A model generated the notes under the pieces. That model did no database searches, had not been told where the DNA came from, and saw nothing but the letters and a program-made list of their open reading frames with translations. Shown here piece after piece: positions 35,451 to 43,392 of a stretch of 64,000 bases of DNA (its first letter is position 1; each line of letters begins with the position of its first letter). Source of the stretch: Chloroflexi bacterium CFX4. GTDB lineage: Bacteria > Chloroflexota > Anaerolineae > Aggregatilineales > UBA2796. Position numbers and translations under genes: made by a program. The stretch covers positions 1 to 64,000 of the forward strand of contig QWHC01000001.1 in NCBI GenBank assembly GCA_021404685.1, written 5' to 3'.

Positions 35451-36764
35451 ATGGCGAACATTTTGCTGCGTGACCAAGAGATCGCCGATATTGGCACGTA
35501 TGATGTTTACGTGCAGCACGGCGGCTATGAAGGACTGAAGAAAGCACTGAGCATGTCACCCAAAGAGGTGATCGCCCTCGTGAAAGAGTCCAACTTGCGT
35601 GGGCGCGGCGGTGCAGGCTTCTCGGCGGGCATGAAGTGGTCGTTCGTGCCAGAGGTGGAAGGCCCGAAATATGTGGTCGTCAACGCTGATGAATCTGAGC
35701 CGGGCACCTTCAAGGATCGCCAAATCCTAGAGAAGAATACGCAACAACTGATCGAAGGTGCGCTGATCTGCGCCTATGCTATTCAGGCAAGCGCCATCTA
35801 CATCTATGTGCGCGGCGAGTTCTGGGATATTGGCTTCAACATCGAGCGCGAGGTTGAGAAGGCACGGGCAGGCGGCTGGGTCGGTGAAAAAATCGGCGGC
35901 GCGGACTGGGGCTGTGAAATTTACGTACACTGGGGCGCCGGCGCCTATATCTGCGGCGAAGAAAGTGCCATGCTCAACAGCATTGAGGGCAAACTTGGGC
36001 AGCCGCGTGTGCGTCCGCCGTTCCCAGCGGTGGCGGGCTTGTACGCACGCCCAACGGTCATCAATAATGTGGAGACTCTCGCCAATGTGCCGCCGATCAT
36101 CGTGAACGGCGCGGCGTGGTATAAGAGCATCGGCACGGAAAAATCGCCCGGGCCGAAAATCTTCTGCATGAGTGGGCATATTGCCAAGCCCGGCAACTAT
36201 GAACTGCCGCTTGGCAGCACCTTCCGCCAACTGATCGAACTGGCGGGCGGCGTGCGCGATGGCAAGCAGTTAAAGGCAATTCTGCCCAGCGGTGCTTCAG
36301 GTCCGCTGCTGCCTGCCACGGACAAAGTGCTGGATACGCCACTGACCTATGAAGACGTTGCCGCGCTTGGCTCAACACTTGGTTCGGCGTCGGTCATCAT
36401 CTTGGATGAAGATACCGATATGGTTTGGGCAGCCCTGAAGATGATCAAGTTCTTCCGCCATGAAAGCTGCGGCAAATGCACGCCCTGCCGCGAAGGCACC
36501 TACTGGCTGGAACAGCGCCTCTCGGCAATCTATCACAAGACGGCAACCAAGGCAGATGTTGCCCTGATTGAGTCGGTGGCTGTCCAAATGCAGGGCAAAA
36601 GCCTATGCGCGCTAGGCGATTTTGCCACCAGCCCAGTGCTGAGCGCCCTGAAGTATTGGCGTGATGAGTTCTACGCCTATGTAGAGCCAGCCAAGCCCGT
36701 GCCAGCCACCAAAGCACCTGCCCGCAAACCAGCGGCTGAGGCGGCTGCCGTCGCCGGTGACTAG
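35451..36764 (+). CDS. nuoF: NADH-quinone oxidoreductase subunit F
   Basis: 51-kDa subunit of 437 aa, the NADH- and FMN-binding site of complex I. GRGGAGF (residues 51-57) begins the FMN-binding region. The SLBB domain follows, and the N3 [4Fe-4S] cluster is bound by Cys340, Cys343, Cys346 (CGKCTPC) and Cys386. The C-terminal ~20 residues are Ala/Pro/Lys-rich. It is followed by a hairpin before the next, non-Nuo gene. Confidence 0.97.
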   Translation: MANILLRDQEIADIGTYDVYVQHGGYEGLKKALSMSPKEVIALVKESNLRGRGGAGFSAGMKWSFVPEVEGPKYVVVNADESEPGTFKDRQILEKNTQQLIEGALICAYAIQASAIYIYVRGEFWDIGFNIEREVEKARAGGWVGEKIGGADWGCEIYVHWGAGAYICGEESAMLNSIEGKLGQPRVRPPFPAVAGLYARPTVINNVETLANVPPIIVNGAAWYKSIGTEKSPGPKIFCMSGHIAKPGNYELPLGSTFRQLIELAGGVRDGKQLKAILPSGASGPLLPATDKVLDTPLTYEDVAALGSTLGSASVIILDEDTDMVWAALKMIKFFRHESCGKCTPCREGTYWLEQRLSAIYHKTATKADVALIESVAVQMQGKSLCALGDFATSPVLSALKYWRDEFYAYVEPAKPVPATKAPARKPAAEAAAVAGD

Positions 36765-36783
36765 GCAATTCGCTATGCATAAC

Positions 36784-36811
36784 AGCAGGGCGTGTTACGC
36801 CGCGCCCTGCT
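36784..36811 (+). terminator. Partial terminator/attenuator hairpin after nuoF
   Basis: Stem AGCAGGGCG / CGCCCTGCT (9 bp, 10-base loop) followed by only TTT, in the 61-base gap between nuoF and the TPR gene. It is strong in pairing but weak in T-tract, so it may reduce rather than stop transcription into the toxin block and nuoGHI. Confidence 0.5.
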
Positions 36812-36825
36812 TTAAGGATTAGCTC

Positions 36826-37338
36826 ATGTCTGAAGTCGAACGCAATCTGCCAACATCAACCGACTCCAACGAAGATGCCGATTCACCGCGGATGGAGACT
36901 AGCAGCGAAAGGCGTGCGGCTGAGGTGGACTCGGCGGAAAATCTGACCGAGTCTGCGCGTGCGCCTGAAGTGCCAGCCGAACTTTCGGAGGCATGGCTAG
37001 CGCCTGACGTATTCGCCGTCCCAACCGATGTCGCTTTAGAGGATGAAGCAGAGAAGCCAAAGAAACGGAGTTGGTGGCAAGCCGCACGGGCAAATAATTT
37101 AACGGAGCGCATCCTTGCCTTAGAACTTGCGATTTCCGCCGCGCCCGATAATCCGATAAACTATGTGCTGCGCGGCGAGGCACTGCTCGACTACGGCGAT
37201 CAGGTGGCGGCAGCCGAAGATTTTCAGAGGGGCTTACATCTGATTTCGGCGGCGGGTGAGACGGACTGGGGCTACATTCACAGCATTCTGGCAGAACGCG
37301 CCCTAGAAGGGCTGCGGCGCTGCACACAGAGTGTGTGA
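36826..37338 (+). CDS. TPR-domain protein with acidic disordered N-terminus
   Basis: Protein of 170 aa. Residues 1-85 are acidic and low-complexity (Glu, Asp, Ser, Ala). A basic WWQAARANN stretch leads to about two TPR-like hairpins (LTERILALELAISAAPDNP, and NYVLRGEALLDYGDQVAAAEDFQRG across the junction). It probably binds another protein in the cytoplasm. Its TGA overlaps the ATG of the toxin-like gene (TGATG). It lies inside the nuo operon between nuoF and nuoG; its function is unknown. Confidence 0.72.
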   Translation: MSEVERNLPTSTDSNEDADSPRMETSSERRAAEVDSAENLTESARAPEVPAELSEAWLAPDVFAVPTDVALEDEAEKPKKRSWWQAARANNLTERILALELAISAAPDNPINYVLRGEALLDYGDQVAAAEDFQRGLHLISAAGETDWGYIHSILAERALEGLRRCTQSV

Positions 37339-37670
37339 TGCTACCACTGCAAGGTACAATTGACGAGTCTGAACGGGCGTTCTCAGAAGATGAACGAGCT
37401 TTGGCAATATATCTTGTTGAACGAGGATGTCATGTAAAAGCACTACCAGAAACAGGGGATGGACGTCACCCTGATGCTCTTGTGGATGGTGTACCGACTG
37501 AGTTTAAGCGGTTAGCTGCCAGCCCGACCAGTAAAACTATCCTAAACTGCGTTCAGCAAGCGTTAAGAGGTGGTGGACAGGCGCGACACATTATTCTAGA
37601 TGTGCGTGGTACAGCACTTGATGAACTAGAGATTGAACGTGCTTTTCGGCGCATCTCAGGGGTGCAATAA
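37338..37670 (+). CDS. CdiA-C-like nuclease toxin domain, C-terminus lost by frameshift
   Basis: Protein of 110 aa resembling the C-terminal tRNase domain of CdiA and related contact-dependent toxins, a PD-(D/E)xK-type fold. Visible: EDERALAIYLVERGCHV, then PDALVDG with the Asp, TEFKRL with E-x-K (Glu55, Lys57), NCVQQAL and HIILDVRG. Family members continue with a K-L-D-x-L-x-V-x-G-x-x-F segment. Here this lies in the next frame just after the stop, so a single extra G in the run at 37659-37662 appears to truncate the protein. No secretion signal or carrier is attached. The ATG at 37338 overlaps the TPR stop. Confidence 0.72.
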   Translation: MLPLQGTIDESERAFSEDERALAIYLVERGCHVKALPETGDGRHPDALVDGVPTEFKRLAASPTSKTILNCVQQALRGGGQARHIILDVRGTALDELEIERAFRRISGVQ

Positions 37671-37764
37671 TATTGAGGGTAAACTAGATGTGTTGCGTGT
37701 AGTTGGAAACTCTTTTGATGTGAGTCACCATTTTAGCCCTGTGGCAGGAAGTGATGAAACCTAA
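37663..37764 (+). pseudogene. Out-of-frame C-terminal remnant of the CdiA-C-like toxin
   Basis: Read in the frame reached by deleting one G from GGGG (37659-37662), 33 codons continue the toxin, including GKLDVLRVVGNSFDVSHHF, which looks like the usual C-terminal strand of these nucleases. The TAA at 37762-37764 overlaps the ATG of the next gene as TAATG. This coupling supports the restored frame as the ancestral one. It may be a real mutation, programmed frameshifting or a sequencing error. Confidence 0.68.
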
Positions 37765-38165
37765 TGTCTAGAGACCTGTCAATCTTTATTCAAGCCCAAA
37801 CACCGCTTGATGTGTTTGCTGAGGAGCTTAGCACACTGCTTGGCATCACATGGCAGCCTGTTCAGGATAATTCCCATATCGCATTTCGGGCGTTGCGTTC
37901 TGATCAGGGTTGGGCGCTTGCCTTAGGCACGCACACACTTCAGAATGATGGCGACCTTGTGTTTGAAGTCTACCCATACCAAATAGATATTCACACCATC
38001 AATGTTCACGATGCAACACTTCGTGAGAGCATCCGTGAGCTAGGTGCGCGCACAGTGTTCGATCAACTTAAGGCACTTGGCAAATATGGCTTGATGTTGG
38101 TGGAAAACGTGCAGATAAAGCGTGATGTATACAATCCAGAGACGGAGGCACACTTTCATGGTTGA
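37764..38165 (+). CDS. Putative immunity protein for the CdiA-C-like toxin
   Basis: Protein of 133 aa with no named family recognised by me. It has a mixed pattern: N-terminal helix (TPLDVFAEELSTLLG), strands around HIAFRALRSD, FEVYPYQIDIHTI, and a helix ARTVFDQLKALGKYGLMLVENVQ. Its size, acidic nature and position directly after a nuclease toxin fit an immunity protein. The ATG overlaps the restored toxin stop (TAATG), and its own stop overlaps nuoG by 8 bases. It looks intact while the toxin does not, which fits retention of immunity. Confidence 0.58.
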   Translation: MSRDLSIFIQAQTPLDVFAEELSTLLGITWQPVQDNSHIAFRALRSDQGWALALGTHTLQNDGDLVFEVYPYQIDIHTINVHDATLRESIRELGARTVFDQLKALGKYGLMLVENVQIKRDVYNPETEAHFHG

Positions 38166-40638
38166 CACTGTTCGCCTGTTTATTGATGACGTTGAATACC
38201 GCGTCCCGAAGGGCATGAACCTTGTGGATGCGGCAAAGTTGCATGGGAATGATGTTCCCGTCTTTTGCTATCATCCTAAATTAGCACCTGTCGGCATGTG
38301 TCGCATGTGCCTCGTTGAACTGGGTCAGGTTGAGATAGATCGCGCCAGTGGCGAATTTCTGACCGACGAAAACGGCAAACTCAAGGTGCGTTGGCAACCT
38401 AAACTTGCCACTGCCTGCACGCAGACCGTCACTGACGGCATGACCATGCGGACGACCACGGAGGCAGTGAAGGTTGCCCGCGATGACATTATCGAGTTCA
38501 TCCTGACCAGCCACCCGTTAGATTGCCCTGTTTGCGATAAAGGCGGCGAGTGTCCACTGCAAAACCTGACCATGCAGCACGGTGCAGGCGAAAGCCGTTT
38601 CGTCTTTGATGAGAAGATGCACCTTGCCAAGCACTATCCACTGGGCGATCTGATCTTCCTCGACCGTGAGCGCTGCATTCAGTGTGCGCGCTGCACGCGC
38701 TTCCAAGAAGAATATGTGGGCGATGCAGTGCTTGCCTTCCACGAGCGCGGACGCCGCCTCCAGATCGTGACGACCAGCAATCCACCTTTCGATACCTACT
38801 TCAGCGGCAACACCACTGATATTTGTCCCGTCGGCGCGCTCACCACTGCTGATTTCCGCTTTGGCGCACGCCCGTGGGAACTCACCGAAGTGCCAAGCCT
38901 TTGCCCACACTGCCCCGTTGGCTGCAACACCAGTGCCAGCACGCGCCTAGACCGTGAAGCCGGCGGCAAGATCGTTGTGAAGCGCATTATGCCGCGCCAG
39001 CATGAGGGCGTGAACGAGACGTGGATTTGCGACAAAGGGCGCTTTGGGCATCACCACGCACGCCATGCCGAGCGCCTGAGCCGTCCACTGGTGCGCCACA
39101 ACGGAAAACTGGTGCCTGCCACATGGGAAAAGGCGCTGAGTGTCATCGCGGAGCAAATGCAGGCAGCCGGCACCAGCGTCGGCGCGATTGCTGGCGGAAT
39201 GCTCTCCAACGAGGACTTGTGGGAACTGCGCCAATTGGTGCAGCATGTTGGCGGCGCGCAGCTAGGCGTCTATCCCTACCGCTTGACGGGCGCAGCACAG
39301 GTGGCAGCCGTTGGTGTGGGCGTTGGCACAAACTTCAAGGATTTGGGTAAGGGCGACGCGATTGTTGTGGTTGCCACCGACCTTGAAGAAGAAGCGCCCA
39401 TCTGGTATTTGCGCGCCAAAGTTGCCGCAGATCGCGGTGTGCGCCTGATCACCATCAATGCGCGCTACACGGAGCTGGATCGTTTTGTGAAGGGCAAGGG
39501 TGACATCATCCGCCCGAATTATGGCGGCGAAGTGGATGCCCTGAACGCCCTGAACCTTGATGGGCTGACCAATGTCATCCTCCTCGCAGGTGGTGAAGGG
39601 ATGGATCGCGCCGCGCACGCTGCCCTGATGCAGGCGGCTGCCAACAAGCTGATCGAGACAGGGCATTATGGCAAGCCTAACAACGGCTTGATCGGTGTGT
39701 GGGCAGGCGCTAACACGCAGGGTGCTTTTGATCTAGGCTATTCGGCAGAAGCGACCGAGTCCTTGCTTGAGCAGCTGCCTAAGGTGCTGTTGCTTGCCGA
39801 TGCCGACTTGATCGGCAGTGACGCGCTGAGCGCAGCCGCCTTGCAAGCGCGCAAGGATACCTTCCTCGTCGTCTCGGAGCTGTTCCTGACGGCAACCGCA
39901 CAGCAGGCAGATGTTGTGCTGCCGCGCCAAAGTTTCGCTGAGCGCGATGGCACATTCACCAACGGTGAGCGCCGTGTGCAGCGTTTCTACACCGCGCAAA
40001 CGCCGCTTGAGCATACACGCCCTGACTGGCGTGCCTTTGCCGAACTTGGCAAGCTGCTGGGCGGCGCAAAGCCAAAACTTTCAGCGGCAGCAGTCATGCA
40101 GAGCATCACGCAAAACGTGCCAATCTACGCCCAAATGAGCTACCCGACTTTGGCAAAGGTCGAAAAGCAGTTCCCGGATGTGGGCGGCGCTGACCTCTAC
40201 TATGGCGGCACAGCCTACGATAACAAAGGCGGGCTAGGCGTGCAGTGGGCAACTGCCGCTGAGCGTGGCGAGACGGTGAAGGCGGAGAAAGTGAAGGCTG
40301 CCAAACTGCCTAAGGTGGGCAAGGGTGAACTGCTGATTGTGCCGATCACGGAACTCTATGACCGCAAGCCAACCTTTGCCGCCAGTGCGGCGCTGCTGCA
40401 TTCACACATTCCGGCGCCTTATGCGCTGCTAAACTGGGAAGATGCTAAAGCGCTTGGCATCAGCGAGGGCGAGATTGTGGAAGTGCGCCTAGCGAGCGGC
40501 GCCGTCGCCTTGAAGGCGCGTATTGCGGTCAGCGTGCCGAAAGGTGCCGTGTTGGTGGCGCGTAATTTGGGCGCCGTGCTGCCTGATGTGCCAGTCAGCG
40601 CCACTGTGGAGAAAGTGCAGGTCGCAGAGCATGTTTAA
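38158..40638 (+). CDS. nuoG: NADH-quinone oxidoreductase subunit G
   Basis: 75-kDa subunit of 826 aa. The N-terminal [2Fe-2S] ferredoxin domain has FCYHP and GMCRMC; the next clusters use CPVCDKGGECPLQN and CIQCARC with CPVGAL; a CPHCPVGC motif opens the molybdopterin-oxidoreductase-like domain, which carries no visible Mo ligand role here. It carries electrons from NuoF toward NuoI. The ATG at 38158 has GGAGG nine bases upstream; it overlaps the end of the immunity-like gene. Its TAA overlaps the nuoH start. Confidence 0.96.
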   Translation: MVDTVRLFIDDVEYRVPKGMNLVDAAKLHGNDVPVFCYHPKLAPVGMCRMCLVELGQVEIDRASGEFLTDENGKLKVRWQPKLATACTQTVTDGMTMRTTTEAVKVARDDIIEFILTSHPLDCPVCDKGGECPLQNLTMQHGAGESRFVFDEKMHLAKHYPLGDLIFLDRERCIQCARCTRFQEEYVGDAVLAFHERGRRLQIVTTSNPPFDTYFSGNTTDICPVGALTTADFRFGARPWELTEVPSLCPHCPVGCNTSASTRLDREAGGKIVVKRIMPRQHEGVNETWICDKGRFGHHHARHAERLSRPLVRHNGKLVPATWEKALSVIAEQMQAAGTSVGAIAGGMLSNEDLWELRQLVQHVGGAQLGVYPYRLTGAAQVAAVGVGVGTNFKDLGKGDAIVVVATDLEEEAPIWYLRAKVAADRGVRLITINARYTELDRFVKGKGDIIRPNYGGEVDALNALNLDGLTNVILLAGGEGMDRAAHAALMQAAANKLIETGHYGKPNNGLIGVWAGANTQGAFDLGYSAEATESLLEQLPKVLLLADADLIGSDALSAAALQARKDTFLVVSELFLTATAQQADVVLPRQSFAERDGTFTNGERRVQRFYTAQTPLEHTRPDWRAFAELGKLLGGAKPKLSAAAVMQSITQNVPIYAQMSYPTLAKVEKQFPDVGGADLYYGGTAYDNKGGLGVQWATAAERGETVKAEKVKAAKLPKVGKGELLIVPITELYDRKPTFAASAALLHSHIPAPYALLNWEDAKALGISEGEIVEVRLASGAVALKARIAVSVPKGAVLVARNLGAVLPDVPVSATVEKVQVAEHV

Positions 40639-41977
40639 CATCGATCCAAACCTGATCATAGACTGCGCCGCTTCGGGCGGCTGCGGCGTGATCCGTGCTG
40701 TGGTTATCAGCTTGTTGATCTTCATCACACTGCTGACGGGCTTTGCCTACACCACGCTGCTGGAGCGCCGTTTTATCGCCTTCATTCAAGATCGGCTCGG
40801 TCCGAATCGCGCAGGTCCATTGGGCTTGCTGTTTCCGATTGCCGACGCCATCAAGCTATTCTTCAAAGAAGACGTGACGCCAAGCAGCGCGGATCGCGTT
40901 ATCTTCTGGATTGCGCCCGTCTTGAAAGTGATCCCGGCAATTATGGTGGTGGCAGTTGTGCCGCTTGGTCCGCCCATCCTCATCCCGTGGTTTGACGGCT
41001 TGTGGTACCGTGTGCCGCTGGGCTTGACCGATGTAAACGTAGGCATTCTGTTCATGCTGGCATGGTTCAGCTTGGGCAGCTATGGCATTGTGTTGGCGGG
41101 CTGGGCAAGCAACAACAAGTATTCCATGTTGGGCGGCTTACGCGCTTCAGCACAGATGGTTAGCTATGAACTGAGCCTAGGCGTCAGCATGTCCATCCCG
41201 ATTATTGTGACTGGCTCGATGAGCCTGCAAACGATTGTGGACTCACAAGCGACGCCTTCCATCTTGGGCTGGTATGTTTTCCAGAATCCTGTTGCGGCGA
41301 TTATTTTGCTTGTGGCGCTGCTGGCAGAGGTAAACCGTGCGCCGTTTGACCTGCCCGAAGCAGAGCAAGAGCTGACCGCCGGCTATCACACGGAATACAG
41401 CGGCATGAAGTTCGCCCTGTTCTTCATGGCGGAATACATCAGCATGATCTCGGTCAGCGTGGTGGCTGTGGCGCTCTTTTTCGGCGGCTATCACTTCATC
41501 TTGGTTGACCAAATCCCGATCTTGGGTCCGATTGTGTTCGGCGTGAAGGTCATCCTATTCCTGATGGGCATGATCTGGCTGCGTGCAACGCTGCCGCGCA
41601 TCCGCTACGACCGCTTGATGGCGCTGGGCTGGAAGGTGCTGTTTCCGTTGGCGCTGGTGGCTGCCGGCTGGACGGCAGTCGCTGTGTTGGCAGGCGATGC
41701 CTTTGGGCAAGCGGCTGGCACCTTCGCTTGGATATGTGGTGCCATTGTGACGATTGTGGTCGGTGCGGTGATGATGCAAGGGCGCGCTGGTGACGATGAA
41801 GCGCCTTCGCGTGTGGAAGAAGTGGCGCTTGAACGGCGCAGTCTCGGCTTCCAAATTGTGAGCGCGGTCGGCATTCTGCTGATGATTCCGGTGTGGCTGT
41901 TCAATGGCGGCCTGCGCCAATTGCGGAATGTGCAGCGCGCTGTGCGCCTTGACGACACGAAGTCGGGCGGCAATTAG
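40631..41977 (+). CDS. nuoH: NADH-quinone oxidoreductase subunit H
   Basis: Membrane subunit of 448 aa with eight or more helices, next to the quinone chamber. Motifs: LLERRFIAFIQDRLGPNRAGP, ADAIKLFFKED, LAEVNRAPFDLPEAEQELTAGYHTEYSG split across two loops, and RATLPRIRYDRLM. The last ~100 residues include an additional pair of hydrophobic segments and a charged tail, longer than the ~325 aa of E. coli NuoH. ATG at 40631 lies within nuoG. Confidence 0.96.
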   Translation: MFNIDPNLIIDCAASGGCGVIRAVVISLLIFITLLTGFAYTTLLERRFIAFIQDRLGPNRAGPLGLLFPIADAIKLFFKEDVTPSSADRVIFWIAPVLKVIPAIMVVAVVPLGPPILIPWFDGLWYRVPLGLTDVNVGILFMLAWFSLGSYGIVLAGWASNNKYSMLGGLRASAQMVSYELSLGVSMSIPIIVTGSMSLQTIVDSQATPSILGWYVFQNPVAAIILLVALLAEVNRAPFDLPEAEQELTAGYHTEYSGMKFALFFMAEYISMISVSVVAVALFFGGYHFILVDQIPILGPIVFGVKVILFLMGMIWLRATLPRIRYDRLMALGWKVLFPLALVAAGWTAVAVLAGDAFGQAAGTFAWICGAIVTIVVGAVMMQGRAGDDEAPSRVEEVALERRSLGFQIVSAVGILLMIPVWLFNGGLRQLRNVQRAVRLDDTKSGGN

Positions 41978-42068
41978 CGGTTAAACCTGAGCAAATGCCT
42001 CATGGTTACCTGACTGTGAGGCTTCCTGAATTTAGACGAGTCGGTTTGGGCTGAGGAGAGGTCTGTAA

Positions 42069-42563
42069 ATGAACATTATCAAGGGCTTGCTGACGACCAT
42101 TAAGCACGTTGGCACAGAACCTGTGACGGTGAGCTACCCTGAGATAGAACGTCCCGTGCGGGAGCGCTTTAAGGGACGCCATCACCTGAAACGCTACGAG
42201 AATGGCTTAGAGCGCTGCATTGGCTGTTCGCTGTGCGCGGCGGCCTGCCCTGCCGATGCGATCTGGGTAGAGGCGGCTGAGAATACCGACGAGGAGCGCT
42301 ACTCGCCGGGTGAGCGCTACGCCAAGACCTATGAGATCAACATGCTGCGCTGCATTTTCTGCGGCTATTGCGAAGATGCCTGCCCAACACAGGCGATTGT
42401 GCTGGAGCATGATCATCAGCTGAGCTTCACCAACCGCCGTGATGCGATTTACACCAAAGATATGCTGATTGACGCGCCCGCGGAAGGCGTGCAAGGCACA
42501 CCGCAGACGGTTGAGCCGGGCGTCTACACGCGCTCCATCCCGGATATGGAAGACCCGAAATAG
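42069..42563 (+). CDS. nuoI: NADH-quinone oxidoreductase subunit I
   Basis: Ferredoxin-like subunit of 164 aa with two [4Fe-4S] clusters (N6a, N6b): Cys50, 53, 56, 60 (CIGCSLCAAACP) and Cys95, 98, 101, 105 (CIFCGYCEDACP), followed by the family TQAIVLEHDHQLS segment. It links NuoG to NuoB. It is the last gene of the operon here: nuoJKLMN, the proton-pumping membrane arm, are not downstream, so they must be elsewhere in the genome. Confidence 0.96.
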   Translation: MNIIKGLLTTIKHVGTEPVTVSYPEIERPVRERFKGRHHLKRYENGLERCIGCSLCAAACPADAIWVEAAENTDEERYSPGERYAKTYEINMLRCIFCGYCEDACPTQAIVLEHDHQLSFTNRRDAIYTKDMLIDAPAEGVQGTPQTVEPGVYTRSIPDMEDPK

Positions 42564-42572
42564 ATGCACGCA

Positions 42573-42599
42573 CAGAGGCGGTCAACTTGACCGCCTCTG
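42573..42599. terminator. Bidirectional hairpin between nuoI and a convergent gene
   Basis: Near-perfect inverted repeat CAGAGGCGGTCAA / TTGACCGCCTCTG around one base (practical stem about 11 bp with a short loop), 10 bases past nuoI. T-runs on both sides are poor. Its place between convergent genes supports a terminator acting in both directions. Confidence 0.65.
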
Positions 42600-42621
42600 A
42601 CGCATCTTATCAGCAAGGCAA

Positions 42622-42981
42622 CTAGATTGTGCAGGGGATGAGGGTATTGTAGTAGGCGCCGCGGTCGAATGAGTTGTAGTCAGGCTCAGGTGCGCCCCAG
42701 ACGTAGTAATCAATCATTGTTCCGGGCTGTTGTTCGGGGAACACAACTTTACCGCCATAACTGCCATCAATGACGGGAAGCGCTACCCAATACACCTGAG
42801 CTGTGTTGTATTCGTAGACAAAGAGGATTACATACGGTGCGTCGGATGAGCCAACGGCTTTAAATGAGCTACAAGTGAGTTCTGCGAATTTCACATATGC
42901 GTCAGCAGAGGCACTCTGGAAGGGAATGGTGAAGCCGACTACCAACATCAAGACAACAAGACAAGCCGCCAACTTACGCAT
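42622..42981 (-). CDS. Small secreted protein, unknown function
   Basis: Protein of 119 aa with a clear signal peptide (MRKLAACLVVLMLVVGFT, likely cut after ASA near residue 26). The mature domain of ~93 aa is probably beta-sandwich-like, rich in Tyr and Val, with two cysteines (LTCSSF and LIPCTI) at either end that could form a disulfide. I do not recognise a family. Convergent with nuoI. It resembles in style the secreted protein at 13860-14486 (signal peptide, small beta domain) but without clear similarity. Confidence 0.7.
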   Translation of the reverse strand: MRKLAACLVVLMLVVGFTIPFQSASADAYVKFAELTCSSFKAVGSSDAPYVILFVYEYNTAQVYWVALPVIDGSYGGKVVFPEQQPGTMIDYYVWGAPEPDYNSFDRGAYYNTLIPCTI

Positions 42982-43131
42982 AGGGTTGCTGTTCCCTCTC
43001 TAGAATTGCGAGCTATCCTGCCACATCTTATGCCTACTTTGTGAGCAAGGCAAGCCTGTTCAAAAAGTTTTGCGGTAAATTTATAGTTTTTCAATAGTCT
43101 GAGCGTTTTTTATGGTAGGTGTGGTTGCCTC

Positions 43132-43160
43132 TTGCCAAGCCCGTTGCCCTGCTTTATAAT
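43132..43160 (+). promoter_or_regulatory. Promoter of tRNA-Val
   Basis: TTGCCA (43132-43137), a 17-base spacer and a perfect TATAAT (43155-43160). Transcription would start near 43167, eight bases before the tRNA. Confidence 0.85.
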
Positions 43161-43174
43161 ACACTTCACAAGAT

Positions 43175-43248
43175 GGGTCGTTAGCTCAGTTGGTTAGAGC
43201 GCGTCGTTGACATCGACGAGGTCAGAAGTTCGAGTCTTCTACGACCCA
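43175..43248 (+). tRNA. tRNA-Val (anticodon GAC)
   Basis: Cloverleaf of 74 nt: acceptor GGGTCGT / ACGACCC, D-arm GCTC...GAGC, anticodon stem CGTCG / CGACG with loop TTGACAT (anticodon GAC), T-arm AGAAG-TTCGAGT-CTTCT, discriminator A. The 3' CCA is not encoded and would be added by the CCA enzyme. A consensus promoter precedes it and an intrinsic terminator follows, so it is a single-gene unit. Confidence 0.96.
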
Positions 43249-43265
43249 CAGCATAGATGCACCCC

Positions 43266-43288
43266 AGGCGCAGTAAAGCGCCTTTTTT
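43266..43288 (+). terminator. Rho-independent terminator after tRNA-Val
   Basis: Stem AGGCGC / GCGCCT with a 6-base loop followed by six Ts. It lies 18 bases beyond the tRNA. Confidence 0.88.
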
Positions 43289-43392
43289 GTTTGCTTGCAG
43301 AGAGCCATCAACCCCTATTTTTTGAGAGGATCGGTTGCGCCCGTTTCGCGGTATGATGAGGCTGTCGCTCATCGTAAGCGGAGGATTGCGGC

